This document shows positions 8,602-16,783 of a stretch of DNA of 64,000 nt, in pieces (position 1 is the first letter of the stretch; each line of letters opens with the position of its first letter). Source of the stretch: JBNKFV01 sp050289485 (lineage in GTDB: Bacteria; Pseudomonadota; Gammaproteobacteria; Pseudomonadales; Cellvibrionaceae). A program made the position numbers and the translations under genes. The notes under the pieces were generated by a model, which ran no database searches, was not told the DNA's origin, and was given only the letters and a program-made list of their open reading frames with translations. The stretch spans positions 1 to 64,000 of the forward strand of contig JBNKFV010000032.1 of the NCBI GenBank assembly GCA_050289485.1, written 5' to 3'.

Positions 8602-9555
8602 TCAGGCAGCGGCCTGTTTGCGTTTTTTGCTTTCATAAGCCCGCAGGGCATCGCGCACCCAGCGTCCGTCGTCGTGAGCTTTTTTATGGTGATCTAAACG
8701 CTGGCGGTTGCAGGGACCGTCGCCATTAATCACGCGGGTAAATTCATCCCAGTCGATCTCGCCAAAGTCGTAGTGGCCGCGTTCTTCATTCCATTTCAAG
8801 TCGGGGTCGGGCACGGTCAGGCCAAGAAACTCGACTTGCGGAATGGTCTGGTCAATAAACGCCTGGCGCAGTTCGTCGTTGCTCTTGCGCTTGATTTTCC
8901 ACTTCATTGATTGAGCGCTATGGGCCGACTCCGCGTCGTGCGGACCAAACATCATTAGTGATGGCCACCACCAGCGGTTGAGAGCGTCTTGTGCCATTTG
9001 TTTCTGTTCGTCACTGCCAAAGGCCATGATCATTAGGGCTTCATAACCCTGGCGCTGGTGAAAGCTTTCTTCTTTACAGATGCGAATCATGGCGCGGGCA
9101 TAGGGACCATAAGAGGTACGTTGCAGCGAAATCTGGTTAACAATCGCCGCGCCGTCTACCAGCCAGCCAATTGCACCAATATCGGCCCAGGTAAGGCTGG
9201 GATAATTAAAGATAGAGGCGTATTTGGCGCGGCCTTCGTGCAGTGCATCGATCAATTCTTCGCGGGTGATGCCCAGGGTTTCGGTGGCGCTGTACAGGTA
9301 CAGGCCATGGCCGCCTTCGTCTTGCACTTTGGCCAGCAGGATCATTTTGCGGCGCAGCGTGGGCGCGCGAGTAATCCAGTTACCTTCGGGCTGCATGCCT
9401 ATCACTTCAGAATGGGCATGCTGCGAGATCTGGCGTATCAAGTTCTTGCGATACGCTTCTGGCATCCAGTCTTTGGGTTCGATCTTTTCTTCATTATCAA
9501 TACGCGCTTGAAACGCTTTTTCCAGATCTTGTTCGTTCAATTTAAACGTGGTCAT
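8602..9555 (-). CDS. paaA: PaaA, catalytic di-iron subunit of phenylacetyl-CoA epoxidase
   Basis: 317 residues. PaaA introduces one oxygen across the ring of phenylacetyl-CoA to give the 1,2-epoxide. The bacterial multicomponent monooxygenase-like fold is visible: EVIGMQPEGNWITRAP, the first iron-ligand region KVQDEGGHGLYLY (E and ExxH) and the second, CKEESFHQRQGYEAL (EExxH). GAGAGG eight bases upstream of ATG 9555 is the SD. First gene of paaABCDE-X; the palindromic operator lies 25-70 bases upstream. Confidence 0.95.
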   Translation of the reverse strand: MTTFKLNEQDLEKAFQARIDNEEKIEPKDWMPEAYRKNLIRQISQHAHSEVIGMQPEGNWITRAPTLRRKMILLAKVQDEGGHGLYLYSATETLGITREELIDALHEGRAKYASIFNYPSLTWADIGAIGWLVDGAAIVNQISLQRTSYGPYARAMIRICKEESFHQRQGYEALMIMAFGSDEQKQMAQDALNRWWWPSLMMFGPHDAESAHSAQSMKWKIKRKSNDELRQAFIDQTIPQVEFLGLTVPDPDLKWNEERGHYDFGEIDWDEFTRVINGDGPCNRQRLDHHKKAHDDGRWVRDALRAYESKKRKQAAA

Positions 9556-9579
9556 AGCGGTTGCCTCTCGTCACTGTTA

Positions 9580-9625
9580 AATATGATACATAATAAAAAT
9601 AATTATTCAATATATGTATCATATT
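9580..9625 (-). promoter_or_regulatory. Probable PaaX operator upstream of paaA
   Basis: A perfect 13-bp inverted repeat: AATATGATACATA (9580-9592) and TATGTATCATATT (9613-9625) separated by 20 bases. Written as half-sites it is TGATAC-N26-GTATCA, close in form to the TGATTC/GAATCA spaced dyad described for E. coli PaaX. The right half recurs, with one change, between paaZ and paaK. The gap is AT-rich, as expected around a promoter. The assignment to PaaX is inferred from position and motif. Confidence 0.72.
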
Positions 9626-9665
9626 AAGCGGTGGGTTTACTCCTAAAAATACCCTGGGCGCGTGC

Positions 9666-10871
9666 TTACACGCGTTCGATAATCATGGCGATACCTTGTC
9701 CCACCCCAATACACATGGTGCAGAGGGCATATTTGCCTTGGGTTCTATGCAGTTGATACATAGCGGTAGTCACCAGCCGGGCACCGCTCATCCCCAATGG
9801 GTGGCCCAAGGCGATGGCACCGCCATGGGCATTCACGTGGGCCGCGTTGTCGGGCAGGCCCAGGTCGCGCAGTACCGCCAGCCCTTGCGAAGCAAAGGCT
9901 TCGTTCAACTCGATTACGTCCATGTCTTCCAGACGTAGGCCGGTTTGTGCCAGTACCTTGCGGGTAGCCGGTGCCGGGCCAAAGCCCATAATGCGGGGCT
10001 CCAGCCCGGCAGTGGCCATGCCTGCAATGCGGGCTTTGGGGGTAAGGCCGTGTTGTTTGGCGGCTTCTGCCGACGCCAGTAATAAGGCGCAGGCGCCGTC
10101 GTTAACGCCCGATGCATTCCCGGCAGTAACGCTGCCGTTTTCGCGAAACGGCGTACCCAGGCGGGCCAGGGCCTCCAGCGTGGTTTCCGGGCGAATGTGC
10201 TCGTCGTCGCTGACGATAAGGTCGTCGCGTTTACGCTGCGGAATACTCACCGCCACAATTTCTTCGGCAAAAATGCCATTGTCGCGGGCAGCGGTGGCAC
10301 GTTTCTGGCTCTCCACGGCAAAAGCGTCTTGATCTTCGCGGCTGATACCAAATTGTTCGGCCACGTTCTCAGCGGTTTCTGGCATAGAGTCGATGCCGTA
10401 CTGGTTTTTCATCAGTCTGTTAACAAAACGCCAGCCAATGGTGGTGTCATAAATCTCGGCGTTGCGGCTGAAGGCGCTGTCGGCTTTGGGTAATACCAGT
10501 GGCGCACGCGACATGGATTCCACGCCGCCAGCAATCGACAAATGCAGTTCACCGGCTTTGATGCCACGGGCAGCCGTACCTACCGCATCCATACCAGAAC
10601 CACACAAGCGGTTCAGGGTCGTGCCGGGCACCTCGACAGGCAGGCCTGCCAGCAGGCTGCTCATGCGGGCAACGTTGCGGTTGTCTTCACCGGCCTGATT
10701 GGCGCAGCCGTAAAATACATCGTCAACGGCTTGCCAGTTGACTTGAGGGTTACGCTGCATCAGTTCGCGAATGGGTATTGCCCCCAGGTCGTCGGCGCGC
10801 ACACTGGATAATGCACCGCCATAGCGGCCAATCGGTGTGCGGATGGCATCGCAGATAAATGCGTCGGTCAT
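9666..10871 (-). CDS. paaJ: PaaJ, 3-oxoadipyl-CoA / 3-oxo-5,6-dehydrosuberyl-CoA thiolase
   Basis: 401 residues of the degradative thiolase family. Active-site cysteines are C90 (NRLCGSGMDAV) and C387 (CTMCIGVGQG); the catalytic histidine is in NAHGGAIALGHPLG. The ATG overlaps the paaI stop (ATGA), so the two are translationally coupled. In the pathway it cleaves both the C8 and C6 oxoacyl-CoA intermediates to acetyl-CoA and finally succinyl-CoA. A PcaF-type 3-oxoadipyl-CoA thiolase has the same sequence class, but the neighbours favour PaaJ. Confidence 0.92.
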   Translation of the reverse strand: MTDAFICDAIRTPIGRYGGALSSVRADDLGAIPIRELMQRNPQVNWQAVDDVFYGCANQAGEDNRNVARMSSLLAGLPVEVPGTTLNRLCGSGMDAVGTAARGIKAGELHLSIAGGVESMSRAPLVLPKADSAFSRNAEIYDTTIGWRFVNRLMKNQYGIDSMPETAENVAEQFGISREDQDAFAVESQKRATAARDNGIFAEEIVAVSIPQRKRDDLIVSDDEHIRPETTLEALARLGTPFRENGSVTAGNASGVNDGACALLLASAEAAKQHGLTPKARIAGMATAGLEPRIMGFGPAPATRKVLAQTGLRLEDMDVIELNEAFASQGLAVLRDLGLPDNAAHVNAHGGAIALGHPLGMSGARLVTTAMYQLHRTQGKYALCTMCIGVGQGIAMIIERV

Positions 10872-11302
10872 GGGGTGTCCTCTTGTAATAGCGTTTGATT
10901 GAGTCTGGCTGATCGGCCGCGAAAGGTGGCGATCAACTCATCTTGTTGGTTGGTTACGGTAACGTCGTAAATCCCGTTGCGTTTGCCTTGATGCACCACG
11001 GTAGCCGTTGCCGTGAGTTGATCACCCAGTTTTGCGGGGCGTACAAAATCTATCGTGCAACCAGATGCAACCGTTACCTGATTTTGGCTGTTACAGGCAA
11101 AGGCAAAGGCTGAATCGGCCAAGGTAAAAATTAAACCGCCGTGGCAAATCGCGTGGCCATTCACCATGTTGTGAGTAATCGCCATGGTGAGCGATGCAGT
11201 GCCCTCAGCTACGCTGAGAATTTTCATGCCCAGTGATTTCGAGGCGTTATCGGCGGCCCACATTGCCTCGGCGCAGCGCTCTGCCAGCGTTGGATGGCTC
11301 AT
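10868..11302 (-). CDS. paaI: PaaI, hydroxyphenylacetyl-CoA thioesterase
   Basis: 144 residues with a single hot-dog fold; the active-site region reads NGHAICHGGLIFTLADSAFAFA. PaaI hydrolyses ring-hydroxylated and other dead-end CoA esters, so it works as a safety valve for CoA. It starts two bases after the paaG stop and its stop overlaps the paaJ start. Confidence 0.92.
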   Translation of the reverse strand: MSHPTLAERCAEAMWAADNASKSLGMKILSVAEGTASLTMAITHNMVNGHAICHGGLIFTLADSAFAFACNSQNQVTVASGCTIDFVRPAKLGDQLTATATVVHQGKRNGIYDVTVTNQQDELIATFRGRSARLNQTLLQEDTP

Positions 11303-11304
11303 GG

Positions 11305-12096
11305 CTACTCCCCAGTAAATTGCGGTGCGCGTTTTTCCATGAAGGCCGCAACGCCTTCCTGGTAATCGTCGGAGTAACCCAGCTCGCGCATGGAATATTT
11401 TTCCAGTTCCAATTGTTGATGCAGGGGCGTTGTGTGTGATTCGTTAAGCAGTTTTTTCACACGGCCGAGGGCTTTGGTGGGTTGCTTGGCAAGATTTTCT
11501 GCCATGGCGATAGCCGTGGGCATTAACTCGTTGTCGTCAACGCATTGCCAAATCATGCCCCATTGTTCAGCTTTTTCGGCAGGTAGTTTTTCGCCCAGCA
11601 TGGCCAATGCTTTGGCCCGTGGCAGGGTTAACGCGCGTGGCAAATTAAAGGTACTGCCGGTATCGGGTATCAAACCAATCTTGCAAAATAAAAAGGCAAA
11701 CGCAGCCGATTTAGCGGCAATCACAATATCACCAGCCAGTGCCAGGCTGGCCCCCGCCCCCGCCGCAATACCATTGATGGCACAGATTACGGGCTTTTCC
11801 AGCGTCATAATATTGCGCACCATTGGGTTGTAATATTTTTCTACTGATTCACCCAAGTCGGGGCGCTCGCTAGTGACTTTTACGGCGCGATCATTCAGGT
11901 CCTGCCCGGCACAAAAGCCGCGGCCTTCACCGGTAATCACCAGGCAGCGAACCGCTTTGTTACTGCGCACATCTTTCATTACCTGTTGTACTTCTTCGTG
12001 CATGGCCTGGGTAAAACTATTGAGTTTGTCCGGTCGGTTTAGCGTTAAGATGGCAACGCCATTGTTGATTTCGTATTTGATATTTTCAAAAACCAT
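11305..12096 (-). CDS. paaG: PaaG, ring-1,2-epoxyphenylacetyl-CoA isomerase
   Basis: 263 residues, crotonase superfamily. PaaG-specific stretches are GRGFCAGQDLNDR, PVICAINGIAAGAGASLALAG and the acidic active-site segment IPDTGST (D145); it ends KRAPQFTGE, very like E. coli PaaG. It converts the epoxide to the seven-membered oxepin-CoA and also shifts double bonds later in the route. GGAGAT eight bases upstream is the SD. First gene of a paaG-paaI-paaJ unit divergent from paaY across 88 bases. Confidence 0.92.
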   Translation of the reverse strand: MVFENIKYEINNGVAILTLNRPDKLNSFTQAMHEEVQQVMKDVRSNKAVRCLVITGEGRGFCAGQDLNDRAVKVTSERPDLGESVEKYYNPMVRNIMTLEKPVICAINGIAAGAGASLALAGDIVIAAKSAAFAFLFCKIGLIPDTGSTFNLPRALTLPRAKALAMLGEKLPAEKAEQWGMIWQCVDDNELMPTAIAMAENLAKQPTKALGRVKKLLNESHTTPLHQQLELEKYSMRELGYSDDYQEGVAAFMEKRAPQFTGE

Positions 12097-12184
12097 TTGT
12101 AATCTCCGTTGCTATCTCGCACTTTTTCTTGTGCGCTTATGCGTTTTTCTTTTAGCGGCGAAGCCGTGTTTATGAGGAGCAGTT

Positions 12185-12778
12185 ATGCCCTGCTATGCCA
12201 TCGAACATCTCATTCCTGTGGTTGACCCCACTGCATTTGTGCACCCCACCGCTACCTTAATTGGCGACGTAATTGTGGGCGCACACTGTTATGTAGGTGC
12301 CAACGCCGTACTGCGTGGCGATTTTGGTCGCGTTATTCTTGAGCCCGGTAGTAACCTGCAAGACACTTGTGTGATGCATAGTTTTCCCGGTAAAGACTGC
12401 ATCATCGAAACCGATGGTCACGTTGGGCATGGTGCGGTATTGCACGGTTGCCGTATTGGCCGTAACGCATTGGTAGGCATGAATGCCGTCGTAATGGACG
12501 ACGCCGACATTGCTGAAGAGTCGTTTGTCGCCGCCACTGCGTTTGTTAAAGCAAAATTTTCTTGTCCGCCGCGAAGCTTATTATTGGGCAATCCTGCCAC
12601 CGTGAAACGTACCTTGCGCGACGATGAAATTCATTGGAAAACCATGGGCACTCATGAATACCAACAACTGGCGCAGCGGTGTTTAGATTCTCATCGCGAA
12701 GTACAACCGCTCACGGCCGTACAGCCTAATCGCCCACGTTTTGATGCCAGTGCTCACAAACCTAAAACGGGCAGTTAA
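12185..12778 (+). CDS. paaY: PaaY, left-handed beta-helix hexapeptide protein
   Basis: 197 residues made of hexapeptide repeats, in the gamma-carbonic-anhydrase/PaaY group. Metal-ligand histidines are in CVMHSFPGKD and GHVGHGAVLHGC. SD AGGAG sits seven bases before the ATG. E. coli PaaY is 196 aa and is reported to be a thioesterase that rescues CoA from hydroxylated products of the pathway. The gene is divergent from paaG and converges on paaZ. Confidence 0.9.
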   Translation: MPCYAIEHLIPVVDPTAFVHPTATLIGDVIVGAHCYVGANAVLRGDFGRVILEPGSNLQDTCVMHSFPGKDCIIETDGHVGHGAVLHGCRIGRNALVGMNAVVMDDADIAEESFVAATAFVKAKFSCPPRSLLLGNPATVKRTLRDDEIHWKTMGTHEYQQLAQRCLDSHREVQPLTAVQPNRPRFDASAHKPKTGS

Positions 12779-12791
12779 CACCACCGAGCAT

Positions 12792-12843
12792 TAAGCCACC
12801 TATTAATTTGGCAACATCGTTGCCGAGTTAATAAAGTGGCTTA
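12792..12843. terminator. Bidirectional hairpin between paaY and paaZ
   Basis: Nested stems TAAGCCAC/GTGGCTTA, TATTAA/TTAATA and GGCAAC/GTTGCC close a 3-base loop. It lies between two converging genes, so it can serve both. There is no U-run. On the minus strand its core TTATTAACTCGGCAA differs by one base from the start of the 34-bp repeat found at 4752 and 41682, so it may be a diverged copy. Confidence 0.6.
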
Positions 12844-12869
12844 TCAGATTCTTCCTGCGTAAATAGTTA

Positions 12870-14921
12870 TTAACCTTCCTTACGCACCACCAACGTTAAA
12901 ATATCGTACAGTGCTACCACATCGTTGTGTTGGTTGGTGACTTCAACAGCCCACACCACAACGCCGGTCGCTTGCTCCTCTTCTGGGCGTTTATCTTTGC
13001 TGATCTTTTTCTTCACACTGATTCTTGCTTGAATCGTATCGCCGATACCTACCGGCTCGATAAAGCGCAAGTTTTCCAAGCCGTAGTTAGCCAAAACCGG
13101 GCCGGGTGAAGGTTCAACAAATAACCCTGCCGCTGCCGAGAGAACAAAATAGCCGTGCGCAACACGCTTGCCGAAGAACGAATCTTTTGCTGCGATTTCA
13201 TCAAAGTGGGCATAGAAATGATCACCAGACAAGCAGCCAAAATTCACAATGTCGGCTTCGGTTACGGTGCGGCGATGAGTTGTTAAACTCTCGCCAATTT
13301 GCAATTCTTCAAAATAACGTCGGAATGGATGTACCACATTGCTGCTGGTTTTTGCGCCGGACATGTATTCGCGGGTAATAGCCATCAACGTGGTTGGTGA
13401 CCCCTGCACCGAGGTGCGTTGCATATAATGTTTTACCGCCCTTGCACCACCAAGTTCTTCACCGCCACCGGCACGACCCGGGCCACCGTGTACAAGCATG
13501 GGCAGGGGTGAACCGTGGCCGGTTGATTCTGCAGCGCAGTCACGGTCAATGACTAACATGCGGCCGTGGTAAGCGGCGGCGCCCAAAATTAATTCGCTGG
13601 CTTCGCTTTTGTCGAACGTAAATACCGAGCCTGCCAAGCTGCCCTTACCCATCGCTGCGATAGTTACTGCTTGCTCGATAGAGTCGTAAGGCATGATCGT
13701 GCTCACGGGGCCAAAGGCTTCAATCGCGTGAGGGGCTTCAGTATTCAGTGGATCGCGGCACAATAATAAAGTGGGCGAATAAAATGCATCGCTTACTACG
13801 TTGTCACCCACAACCGTTACCGATTCTGAGGCGCCGCGAATAATGTCGCAGTGCTCGGCCAGTGCCATTACGTGTTGGTGCACATCATTTTTTTGTGCAG
13901 CGCCGACTAACGGACCCATGCGTACACCGTCCGCAGCAGGGTCGCCCATGACAATTTTGTCGAGACTTTGGTTAAGCGCGCTAATGACACCTTCCACTTG
14001 ATTGGCCGGTACCAGAACACGGCGAATAGCGGTACATTTTTGCCCGGCTTTTACGGTCATCTCGCGGGTAACTTCTTTGATAAATAAATCAAATTCCGGG
14101 TCAGCGCGGTTAACAGACTGGCCGAGAATACAGCAGTTCAGAGAGTCGGCTTCCATATTAAACGGCACACTGCGGGCAACAATATTAGGATGCACGCGCA
14201 GCTTTTGACCCGTGGTCGCCGAGCCGGTAAAGGTCACCACATCCTGCTCGGTAAGGTGGTCGAGCAGATCACCGGTAGCGCCGCAGATCAGCTGCAAAGA
14301 ACCTTCTGGCAGCAGGCCAGAATCAATAATGTCTTGCACCATGGCTTCGGTAAGGTAAGCCGTATCGGTTGCCGGTTTCACCACTACAGGCACACCGGCA
14401 ATCAAGCTGGGGGCGATTTTTTCGAGCATGCCCCAACAGGGAAAGTTAAAGGCATTGATATGTACCGATACACCGCGTTTGGGTACCAGAATATGGCGTG
14501 CGGCAAAGGTATTTTCTTTTGACAGGCGCTCGGGCTCGCCTTCGACGATAAAGCGCTCATTGGCAAATTCGCGGCGAGCAATGCTCGATAAACTGAATAC
14601 GGTGCTAATGCCACCATCAATATCCACAGCACTGTCGCGCTGCGTAGCGCCGGTCGCGGCAGATATCTCGTAGTACCTGGCTTTCAGGCCGGTTAAATGC
14701 TTGGCTACACTTTTCAGTAAGTTGGCGCGCTCGTGCAGGGTGAGTGCGCGCAAGGCGGGGCCGCCAGTCTTGCGGGCGTATTGTAAAACCTGGGCAAAGT
14801 CGATGCCGGTACTGTCTACCTTGGCAACAGGCTTGCCGGTTACCGCGTTATTAACCGTTTTGCCCGCGCCGGTGCCTGCTAGCCAGCGCCCATAAACATA
14901 GCTTTTTGTCGTGATCATCAT
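12870..14921 (-). CDS. paaZ: PaaZ, bifunctional oxepin-CoA hydrolase / semialdehyde dehydrogenase
   Basis: 683 residues. The N-terminal 500 or so are an aldehyde dehydrogenase with E257 (NMEADS) and nucleophile C296 (KAGQKCTAIRR). The C-terminal part is a MaoC-type hydratase with the dyad D567/H572 (GDHFYAH). Counting from the second of two tandem ATGs gives E256/C295, the numbering of the E. coli enzyme, so 14918 may be the real start. The C-terminal domain opens oxepin-CoA; the N-terminal domain oxidises the released aldehyde to 3-oxo-5,6-dehydrosuberyl-CoA. No clear SD. Confidence 0.94.
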   Translation of the reverse strand: MMITTKSYVYGRWLAGTGAGKTVNNAVTGKPVAKVDSTGIDFAQVLQYARKTGGPALRALTLHERANLLKSVAKHLTGLKARYYEISAATGATQRDSAVDIDGGISTVFSLSSIARREFANERFIVEGEPERLSKENTFAARHILVPKRGVSVHINAFNFPCWGMLEKIAPSLIAGVPVVVKPATDTAYLTEAMVQDIIDSGLLPEGSLQLICGATGDLLDHLTEQDVVTFTGSATTGQKLRVHPNIVARSVPFNMEADSLNCCILGQSVNRADPEFDLFIKEVTREMTVKAGQKCTAIRRVLVPANQVEGVISALNQSLDKIVMGDPAADGVRMGPLVGAAQKNDVHQHVMALAEHCDIIRGASESVTVVGDNVVSDAFYSPTLLLCRDPLNTEAPHAIEAFGPVSTIMPYDSIEQAVTIAAMGKGSLAGSVFTFDKSEASELILGAAAYHGRMLVIDRDCAAESTGHGSPLPMLVHGGPGRAGGGEELGGARAVKHYMQRTSVQGSPTTLMAITREYMSGAKTSSNVVHPFRRYFEELQIGESLTTHRRTVTEADIVNFGCLSGDHFYAHFDEIAAKDSFFGKRVAHGYFVLSAAAGLFVEPSPGPVLANYGLENLRFIEPVGIGDTIQARISVKKKISKDKRPEEEQATGVVVWAVEVTNQHNDVVALYDILTLVVRKEG

Positions 14922-15321
14922 GTAGGCCGTTTATCGTTGATGCCCCAATTTCGAGACGAATTGAGGGTGTTGTTAATTATTTGATTAATCATAAGTGATA
15001 CACTATTGATAGTTCAAGATGTTTTTATGTATTATATTTGATAGTATTAATTTAGCTAAAAAACATGGTAACAATAGTATATAAGCGGAATTTATATATT
15101 TTTATGTTACTTAAAAAATAAAAATGAATAAAAAGAGTAACGAATATAAGCAGGCTTTATGTAGAAAGCACTGCCATGCTATGTGATAACGACTGGGTAG
15201 AAGCCAAAGCACATAACAGCCAAGCGGACTGTCTCTTTAACCTGGGCAGGTGGACGTTGTGTGGTTTTGCTTCTTTAATCTTAAGTAAATAATAAACAGG
15301 CCGTACAAAGAGGCTGCAATC
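14922..15321. other. AT-rich divergent control region between paaZ and paaK
   Basis: 400 bases without a gene. The left part holds the predicted PaaX operator. From about 15000 to 15150 the DNA is markedly A+T-rich compared with the surroundings, with several TATAAT-like stretches. The right part, nearer paaK, has normal composition and no ORF or hairpin that I could support. Confidence 0.6.
14993..15038. promoter_or_regulatory. Probable PaaX operator between paaZ and paaK
   Basis: Half-sites TGATAC (14996-15001) and GTATTA (15029-15034) are 27 bases apart. The right arm TATGTATTATATT matches the right arm of the paaA operator at 12 of 13 positions. The site lies about 75 bases upstream of paaZ and about 290 upstream of paaK, so it could act on either or both. 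Confidence 0.6.
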
Positions 15322-16623
15322 ATGAAGAAACAGCATAATTTAGCGCCTTTGCACGCCATCGAACGCGCCAGCGTCGATGAATTGCAAGCGCTGCAACTGC
15401 AAAGACTCAAAAAAACGTTACACCACGCTTACAACAATACGGCTTTCTACAAAACCAGGTTCGATGAGCACGGCGTGCACCCAGACGATCTGAAGGATTT
15501 GTCGGATATCAAGAAATTCCCCTTTACGGTGAAGTCTGACCTGCGTAACCACTACCCGTTCGGCATGTTGGCCACCTCCATGGACGATGTTGTGCGTGTG
15601 CACGCCTCCAGCGGTACCACGGGGCAGCCAACGGTGGTCGCTTACACCCAAAATGACATCAACGACTGGGCTGATGTGGTTGCCCGTTCTATACGAGCGG
15701 CGGGTGGTGATAAGGGCGACAAGGTGCATGTGGCTTATGGTTACGGCCTGTTTACCGGCGGGCTGGGCGCACATTATGGTGCCGAGCGCCTGGGTTGTGC
15801 GGTGATTCCTATGTCGGGCGGGCAAACCCAAAAGCAGGTTCAGCTGATCAAAGACTTTGGGGCCGATATCATCATGGTCACCCCGTCGTATATGTTGAAC
15901 ATTATCGACGAAATGACCCGCCAGGGTGTTGATCCTCAAACCCTCAATTTACGCACGGGCATCTTTGGTGCCGAGCCGTGGACCGATGCCATGCGTCGCG
16001 ATATCGAGCAGCACGCGGCTATCGATGCCGTGGATATTTACGGGTTGTCTGAGGTAATGGGCCCAGGGGTCGCGCAAGAGTGTATGGAGTCGAAAGACGG
16101 TCCAACCATTTGGGAAGATTACTTTTACCCAGAGATTATCAACCCGGAAACCGGTGAGGTCTGTGCCGACGGCGAAGAAGGCGAACTGGTGTTTACCAGC
16201 CTTACCAAAGAGGCCCTGCCCATTATTCGCTATCGCACCCGCGACCTCACCCGCCTGTTACCAGGCACCGCGCGCACCATGCGCCGTATGGATAAAATCA
16301 CCGGTCGCTCAGACGACATGCTGATTATTCGTGGTGTTAATGTGTTTCCGTCGCAGATTGAAGAGCAGATTTTGTCGATACCGGCATTTAGCCCGCACTA
16401 TCAAATTGAGCTGACCAAAGCCGGCAATCTTGATGCGGTGACGATCAAAATCGAGTTTTGCGATGCCCAGCCACCGGCCGACAGCGATGCCTTGCTGAAA
16501 ACCCTTCAGGCCAACATCAAAACCATGGTGGGTATTTCATCGACTGTGGTGGTGGTGGCGCAGGGCGAACTGCCCCGTTCTGAAGGCAAAGCCAAGCGCG
16601 TGGTCGACAACCGCAAACAATAG
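15322..16623 (+). CDS. paaK: PaaK, phenylacetate-CoA ligase
   Basis: 433 residues, adenylate-forming enzyme. It activates phenylacetate with ATP and CoA, the entry step of the pathway. The P-loop-like motif is SSGTTGQPT (96-104); others are YGLSEVMGPG and RYRTRDLT, with the C-terminal hinge GRSDDMLIIRGVNVFPSQIE. SD GAGG eight bases upstream of the ATG. Alone on the plus strand, followed by a strong terminator. Confidence 0.95.
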   Translation: MKKQHNLAPLHAIERASVDELQALQLQRLKKTLHHAYNNTAFYKTRFDEHGVHPDDLKDLSDIKKFPFTVKSDLRNHYPFGMLATSMDDVVRVHASSGTTGQPTVVAYTQNDINDWADVVARSIRAAGGDKGDKVHVAYGYGLFTGGLGAHYGAERLGCAVIPMSGGQTQKQVQLIKDFGADIIMVTPSYMLNIIDEMTRQGVDPQTLNLRTGIFGAEPWTDAMRRDIEQHAAIDAVDIYGLSEVMGPGVAQECMESKDGPTIWEDYFYPEIINPETGEVCADGEEGELVFTSLTKEALPIIRYRTRDLTRLLPGTARTMRRMDKITGRSDDMLIIRGVNVFPSQIEEQILSIPAFSPHYQIELTKAGNLDAVTIKIEFCDAQPPADSDALLKTLQANIKTMVGISSTVVVVAQGELPRSEGKAKRVVDNRKQ

Positions 16624-16644
16624 CTCTCCCCCTTGCTTGCACGG

Positions 16645-16689
16645 GCAGGCCCCTCGCTGTTGACTGTTAGCGAGCGTGCCTGCTTTTTT
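16645..16689 (+). terminator. Rho-independent terminator of paaK
   Basis: GCAGGC (16645-16650) pairs with GCCTGC (16678-16683) and CTCGCT (16653-16658) with AGCGAG (16669-16674); six Ts follow at 16684-16689. Confidence 0.85.
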
Positions 16690-16783
16690 CTGTCGGGTTA
16701 TAGGCAAAGGAATAAATCATGAATTGACTGTATTGGTACTCGGTTATTTCTCTTCGTGGGTGGAACTGGTGGGACAATATGGT

